Source of the DNA: Bog-756 sp963829235 | GTDB lineage: Bacteria > Actinomycetota > Acidimicrobiia > Acidimicrobiales > RAAP-2 | NCBI GenBank assembly: GCA_963829235.1 | Contig: CAWHIF010000009.1 | Location: 186,001 to 250,000, forward strand | Direction: 5' to 3' | DNA length: 64,000 nt | Shown here: positions 59,834 to 64,000 of the stretch, one piece after another | Position numbering within the stretch: the stretch's first letter is position 1 | How the letters are laid out: the number at the start of each line of letters is the position of its first letter | Notes under the pieces: model-generated | The model's database searches: none | What the model was told of the DNA's origin: nothing | What the model saw: only the letters and a program-made list of their open reading frames with translations | Translations under genes and position numbers: made by a program

Positions 59834-61351
59834 CTAGCGCTTCCCGTCGGCATGGGCCTCGCGGAGCTGGCGCTTGCGCACCTTCCCGTTCTGGTCGCGC
59901 GGCAGCTCGTCGACGACCTCCCACTCACGGGGGACCTTGTAACGGGCCAGCCGCGTGGCCACGAAGTCGGACAGGTCCTTGCTGTCCACCTCCGTGCGCA
60001 ATTGCACCATCGCCTTCAATCGCTCGCCGTCACGGTCATCGGGGATGCCGAACACGGCACAGTCCACGACCGCAGGATGATCGAAGAGCACCTCTTCGAT
60101 CTCGCGGGGGGCGATGTTGACTCCGCCCCAGAGGACCATATCCGACACCCGGTCGGTGATGGTGAGGTAGCCGTCCTCGTCCAGGTACCCGATGTCGCCC
60201 ACGGTGAAGGCGTCGTCACACCATGCCCGGCTGGTCGCATCCTCATCATTGCGGTAGCGGAATCGCTGGGGACCGGGCGGGCGGATGTATATGATGCCCG
60301 ATTCACCGGTTGCCACGGCCTGTCCGTCGTCATCGAGGATCCGGATCTCGACGCCGGGCCACGGGCGCCCCACGCTTCCGGGTCGGGACCGCCACTCGTC
60401 AGGAGAGATCCTGGTGGCGCCGCCCTCGCTGGCGCCGTACAGCTCGTGGATCTCGGCGTCGGGAAATGCGTCCATCATCTTGAACTTGACCGCGACCGGG
60501 CACGGGGCGGCAGCATGAACGATCAGCGAGAAGCTGGAGACATCGAGGGCCGCCCGTACGTCCTCGGGGATCTCGAGGATCCGGATGAAGTGGGCGGGAA
60601 CCATAAACGATCGGGTCCCGCGGCGCCGGCTCACCTCGGCCAGAAATGACCGTGCCTCGAACTGCTCGGTGATCACGGTGGTGGCTCCGGTGTACAGCGA
60701 GCACAGGGCCCAACCGAGATGGGACGCGTGATAGGCGGGCCCGCTCATCACGTAGACATCATCCGGGGTCCAGTTCCAGAGGGCCACCTGGCCCTCCATG
60801 CCGCGTGCCCGACCGCTGTCGTCGGACAGGCTGGTGTGCACCACACCCTTGGGCCTGGCGGTGGTGCCCGACGTGTAGAACATGAGCTCCGGCCCGGCGC
60901 CACTGTCCCCGCCGGCCAGCGGTGGCGCCGACCCGAGCTCTCGTTCGTAATCGACCCCCACCCGCAGGGAACCGGCGCTGTGGTGGACGAGGGCCGTGGT
61001 CAGGTCGTCGTCGTACCCGGCCTGGCCGACGGCCACGGCCACGTCGGCGTCATCGAGAATGTACGCGAGCTCATCCGACTTCAGGTGCCAGTTGACCGGG
61101 AGATAGGGTGCGTTGAGCATGGCCGCCGCCGTGGCCACCTCGAACATCTCGATCCCGTTGGGCAGAACGGTGGCCAGCGGTCGCCCCGGGCCGGCGCCGA
61201 GGGACTCGAGCACCGAGGCCAACCGGCGGGCCCGGGCATCGAGATCCCCGTAGGTGCGCACCGTCTCACCCAGGATCATCGCGGGCCGATCGGGCTCGGC
61301 TCTGGCGTGCCCCGACACTCCCCGCACCGGAGCCGAGGTACGTTCTCTCAT
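59834..61351 (-). CDS. Acyl-CoA synthetase (class I adenylate-forming)
   Basis: A 505-residue ligase: LMFYTSGTTARPKGVVHT, ELYGASEGGATRIS, FTVGDIGYLDEDGYLTITDR and LPRDQNGKVRKRQLREA with the catalytic Lys. The ATG at 61351 is chosen over upstream in-frame starts; TAGTCT (61360-61365, minus strand) is 8 bases before it and would give a leaderless mRNA. It heads the operon with ferredoxin and the FadE34-like dehydrogenase and would activate the acid that the latter desaturates. Confidence 0.92.
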   Translation of the reverse strand: MRERTSAPVRGVSGHARAEPDRPAMILGETVRTYGDLDARARRLASVLESLGAGPGRPLATVLPNGIEMFEVATAAAMLNAPYLPVNWHLKSDELAYILDDADVAVAVGQAGYDDDLTTALVHHSAGSLRVGVDYERELGSAPPLAGGDSGAGPELMFYTSGTTARPKGVVHTSLSDDSGRARGMEGQVALWNWTPDDVYVMSGPAYHASHLGWALCSLYTGATTVITEQFEARSFLAEVSRRRGTRSFMVPAHFIRILEIPEDVRAALDVSSFSLIVHAAAPCPVAVKFKMMDAFPDAEIHELYGASEGGATRISPDEWRSRPGSVGRPWPGVEIRILDDDGQAVATGESGIIYIRPPGPQRFRYRNDEDATSRAWCDDAFTVGDIGYLDEDGYLTITDRVSDMVLWGGVNIAPREIEEVLFDHPAVVDCAVFGIPDDRDGERLKAMVQLRTEVDSKDLSDFVATRLARYKVPREWEVVDELPRDQNGKVRKRQLREAHADGKR

Positions 61352-61425
61352 CGCCGCAGAGACTACTGTGCCCTGGCATCGACAGTGCCCGGGACGATCC
61401 CGGCGCCGCCGGCAGAGGAAGGGCC

Positions 61426-61578
61426 ATGCGCGAACTGAACACCAGGCTGGACCGGATTCCCGGCGCCCGCGACATCGAGCCAACCGAGGCGGGCGGTCCC
61501 GACGTCACCGTGACGCGACATCCATTCGACCTGGTGGCCGGGTCCCACGCCACCGGGGGTGACCACGGCCATGGATGA
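61426..61578 (+). CDS. Small upstream frame (50 residues) overlapping the amine oxidase start
   Basis: ATG at 61426 with AGAGGAAGGG just upstream, a good ribosome site. The 50-residue product has MRELNTRLDRIPGARDIE then a Gly/His-rich end. Its TGA (61576-61578) lies in the first codons of the amine oxidase gene (ATG 61571), which itself has no clear ribosome site. The arrangement suggests translational coupling. I recognise no family. Confidence 0.4.
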   Translation: MRELNTRLDRIPGARDIEPTEAGGPDVTVTRHPFDLVAGSHATGGDHGHG

Positions 61579-63487
61579 GGCGCCGGCCACGGCCCCACCG
61601 GTCGCCCACCCCCTCGATCCGTTGCGGGCAGATGAGATCCGGGCCGCGGTGGCCGCGGTGCGGGCGAGCGGCAGGATCACCGAAGGGGCCCTCTTCTCCA
61701 CCATCACCCTCGACGAACCAGCCAAGGCCGCCGTCATCGCCTACCGGCCCGGTGACAAGGTCGACCGCCGTGTCCACCTGCTGATCGTCCCCGGACCCGA
61801 GGCCTCGGTGATCGAGGCCGTGGTGGCCCTGCCCGCGGGAGAGGTGGTGCGCTGGACCGAACGTCAGGACGTGCGCCCGGCCCTGCTGTTCGACGACTCC
61901 TACCGGGCCACGGTCGCCCTCCGCGAGAATTCCGAGTGGCGACAGGCCATGCTCCGGCGCGGGATCACCGATTTCGACAAGGTCCAGATCGACCCCTGGC
62001 CGACCGGCAACTTCGGGAACCCCCTCGAGGAGGGGCGCCGCATCGCCCGATGCCTCTCCTACTACCGCGAGGAGCCGGCCGACAACGGCTACGCCCGCCC
62101 CGTGGAGGGCGTGCTGGCCACCGTGGACGCCGCCCGTGGCATCGTCCTCGAGGTGATCGACCTCGGGGTCGTACCCATGCCCGAAGGACGTGGCAGCTAC
62201 CGCCCAGAGGACAACCAGCCACTGCGTTCCGACCTCCGCCCCCTGGACATCGTCCAGCCCGAAGGAGTCAGTTTCACCGTCGAGTCCAACCGCCTGGCCT
62301 GGCAGCGATGGTCGATGCGGGTGTCCATGGATCCCCTCGAGGGGCTGGTGCTCCACACCATCGGCTACGACGACGGTCGGGTCAGGCCGATCATGTACCG
62401 GGCTTCGATCTGCGAGATGGTCGTTCCCTACGGCGACCCGGGACCGCTTCACGGCTGGAAGAACGCGTTCGACGTCGGCGAGTGGGGGCTCGGCCGCATG
62501 GCCAACTCGCTGGCGCTGGGCTGCGACTGCCTCGGGGCCATCACCTACCTGGATGCCACCTTCGCCAGCGAGCACGGCAACCCCTACGTGGTGGAGAATG
62601 CCATCTGTATCCACGAGGAGGACTACGGGATCCTCTGGAAGCACAACGACATGAACACCGGCCACACCGAAGTTCGTCGATCGCGGCGGCTGGTGGTCTC
62701 CTCGATCTCGACCGTCGGCAACTACGAGTACGGGTTCTTCTGGTACTTCTACCTCGACGGCACCATCCAACTCGAAGTGAAGCTGACCGGAATCATGTCC
62801 ACCCAGGCGGTGGGCCCCGACCAGGACACCCCCTTCGCGTCGCTGGTGGCACCGGGTCTGGCCGCACCGGTCCACCAGCACCTCTTCTGCGCCCGCCTCG
62901 ATGTCGACATCGACGGCGGTCCGGTCAACGAGGCATACGAGATCTCGGCCGAACCACTCCCCACCGATGACGACAACCCCTGGGGCAATGCGTTTCGTCA
63001 ACGGTCGGTCCGCCTCGAGTCCGAACGTGGAGCCCGGCGCGATGCGGACCCGGCCGGCGCCAGGCACTGGCGGTTCGTGAACCCCGGGGCATCCAACGGG
63101 CTCGGGCGGTCCGTCGCCTACAAGCTGGTGCCCGGACCGACCCCCACCCTCCACGCTCAGCCCGAGTCGAGTATCGGGCACCGGGCCGGATTCGCCCGGC
63201 ACAACCTCTGGGTCACCCCGTACGCCCCCGACGAGCGCCGGGCGGCCGGCGACTACCCCAATCAGCATGCGGGAGGGGACGGTCTGCCGGGCTGGACCGA
63301 GGCCGACCGATCCCTTGTGGGCACCGACATCGTGGCGTGGCACACCTTCGGGGTCACCCATCTGCCCCGGCCCGAGGACTGGCCGGTCATGCCGGTGGAG
63401 TACTGCGGCTTCCACCTGATGCCGGTCGGGTTCTTCGACCGCAATCCGAGCCTCGACGTCCCGCCACCACCAGGTCACTGCGACTGA
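61571..63487 (+). CDS. Copper amine oxidase (TPQ-dependent)
   Basis: A 638-residue copper amine oxidase. The TPQ precursor Tyr385 is in STVGNYEYGFF, the catalytic base Asp301 in KNAFDVGEWG, and the copper His residues in VHQHLFCARLD (435 and 437) and near the C terminus in YCGFHLMP. It oxidises a primary amine to aldehyde with release of ammonia and hydrogen peroxide. No signal peptide is seen, so it is cytoplasmic. An in-frame GTG at 61559 is an alternative start. The amine source is unknown; it neighbours acyl-CoA genes. Confidence 0.93.
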   Translation: MDEAPATAPPVAHPLDPLRADEIRAAVAAVRASGRITEGALFSTITLDEPAKAAVIAYRPGDKVDRRVHLLIVPGPEASVIEAVVALPAGEVVRWTERQDVRPALLFDDSYRATVALRENSEWRQAMLRRGITDFDKVQIDPWPTGNFGNPLEEGRRIARCLSYYREEPADNGYARPVEGVLATVDAARGIVLEVIDLGVVPMPEGRGSYRPEDNQPLRSDLRPLDIVQPEGVSFTVESNRLAWQRWSMRVSMDPLEGLVLHTIGYDDGRVRPIMYRASICEMVVPYGDPGPLHGWKNAFDVGEWGLGRMANSLALGCDCLGAITYLDATFASEHGNPYVVENAICIHEEDYGILWKHNDMNTGHTEVRRSRRLVVSSISTVGNYEYGFFWYFYLDGTIQLEVKLTGIMSTQAVGPDQDTPFASLVAPGLAAPVHQHLFCARLDVDIDGGPVNEAYEISAEPLPTDDDNPWGNAFRQRSVRLESERGARRDADPAGARHWRFVNPGASNGLGRSVAYKLVPGPTPTLHAQPESSIGHRAGFARHNLWVTPYAPDERRAAGDYPNQHAGGDGLPGWTEADRSLVGTDIVAWHTFGVTHLPRPEDWPVMPVEYCGFHLMPVGFFDRNPSLDVPPPPGHCD

Positions 63488-63553
63488 CCGATCCCTCCGG
63501 CACTGCTGTTCTCGAGAACTGCGGCGCCGACCCGGGCGGTTACCATGGCCGCC

Positions 63554-64000
63554 ATGCCCGACCTCGAGTCCCTCCTGTACGACGAAACCGACGGCGTGGC
63601 GTGGGTCACCCTCAACCGCCCCGAGGCCCTCAACGCCTTCGACACCACCATGCAGCGCGAGCTGCGGGATCTGTGGATGATGCTGCGCAGGAACGACGAT
63701 GTCCGGTGCGTGGTCATCACCGGTGCGGGCGACCGGGCCTTCTGCACGGGCCTGGACCGTGAGGGGATCGGCTCGTTCGACGACCTGCCCCCGGGCAAGC
63801 TCCCCGGCTACAACACGCCCTGGGACTTCGACGACCCGGGCAAGAGCGTCTGTCCGAAGTCGAACGACCTGTGGAAGCCGATCATCGCCGGCGTCAACGG
63901 CATGGCGTGCGGTGGAGCGTTCTACATCCTCGGCGAAGTCGACTTCATCATCGCCGCCGAGCACGCCACGTTCTTCGACCCGCATGTCACCTACGGGATG
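63554..64000 (+). CDS. Enoyl-CoA hydratase (crotonase) family, N-terminal part (runs off window)
   Basis: The first 149 residues of a crotonase: VAWVTLNRPEALNAFDTTMQ, AFCTGLDREGIGSFDDLPPG and IAGVNGMACGGAFYILGEVD with the oxyanion-hole glycines. The ATG at 63554 is preferred over 63545 because TACCAT (63541-63546) then lies 7 bases upstream, as in other apparent leaderless genes. The gene is cut by the window end at VTYGM. Confidence 0.88.
   Translation, partial: MPDLESLLYDETDGVAWVTLNRPEALNAFDTTMQRELRDLWMMLRRNDDVRCVVITGAGDRAFCTGLDREGIGSFDDLPPGKLPGYNTPWDFDDPGKSVCPKSNDLWKPIIAGVNGMACGGAFYILGEVDFIIAAEHATFFDPHVTYGM

Noticed and set aside
61254..61562. 102-codon frame upstream of the amine oxidase
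   Set aside because: It overlaps the divergent ligase gene start and lacks a ribosome site; the 50-codon frame at 61426 is better placed.
61505..63985. 826-codon open frame on the minus strand
   Set aside because: It lies antisense to the copper amine oxidase, whose catalytic motifs are all intact; the antisense product has no recognisable domain.

Overview
The window is a dense, high-GC stretch (roughly two thirds G+C by eye) of an actinobacterial chromosome. An F420-type LLM oxidoreductase, many acyl-CoA dehydrogenases and acyl-CoA ligases, TetR regulators, frequent GTG starts and many apparently leaderless genes suggest a soil or water actinobacterium, plausibly of the class Acidimicrobiia. 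That placement is an inference. I found no rRNA, tRNA, CRISPR array, transposase or phage gene. Family names come from reading motifs; no database was searched.

Region 1 (1-14.2 kb) is mainly carbohydrate metabolism and transport. It holds a GH4-type enzyme (cut by the window edge), a GH43-like lipoprotein, a ThuA-like protein, a GH13 alpha-glucosidase coupled to a PhyH-family oxygenase, a membrane-anchored solute-binding protein, a DrrAB-like ABC exporter, and a run PIG-L deacetylase - SDR - zinc alcohol dehydrogenase. A sugar kinase (FGGY) and a 2-hydroxyacid dehydrogenase follow, divergent from each other.

Region 2 (14.2-38.1 kb) turns to acyl-CoA and probably steroid- or terpenoid-like side-chain degradation. 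It has a DUF35-thiolase/aldolase fusion (frameshifted), a GMC oxidoreductase with its small subunit, a P450 with a TetR regulator, a PaaK-like ligase, a divergent pair of acyl-CoA dehydrogenases, a thiolase-like protein and an enoyl-CoA hydratase. A branched-chain-amino-acid-type ABC importer whose last gene is a thiolase follows, then a fused IpdA/IpdB-like CoA transferase. Set among these is a compact redox or metal module: a YHYH lipoprotein, a CPPC thioredoxin and a three-cysteine MerR regulator. The thioredoxin and merR promoters share the same long-spacer operator.

Region 3 (38.1-51.1 kb) has an unusual TetR with a histone-like basic tail, a small group AllA-like/cupin/RraA-like/RidA, an SDR followed by two acyl-CoA ligases (the second with degenerate catalytic motifs), a Gfo/Idh/MocA oxidoreductase with a VOC protein, two amidohydrolase-superfamily enzymes (one frameshifted) and an SDR.

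Region 4 (51.1-64 kb) is again acyl-CoA degradation: an ACAD11-like dehydrogenase, a second divergent dehydrogenase pair, enoyl-CoA hydratase, CoA transferase III, a fused two-domain FadE34-like dehydrogenase with a ferredoxin and an acyl-CoA ligase, a copper amine oxidase and a truncated enoyl-CoA hydratase.

Taken together the genes look like a lipid/steroid-type catabolic island: ligases activate acids, one-chain and split two-chain dehydrogenases desaturate them, hydratases, SDRs, thiolases and aldolases shorten them, and CoA transferases open or recycle the products. Non-coding features worth attention are a 92-bp AT-rich inverted repeat, three tandem-repeat loci, and two families of candidate operators shared between distant promoters.
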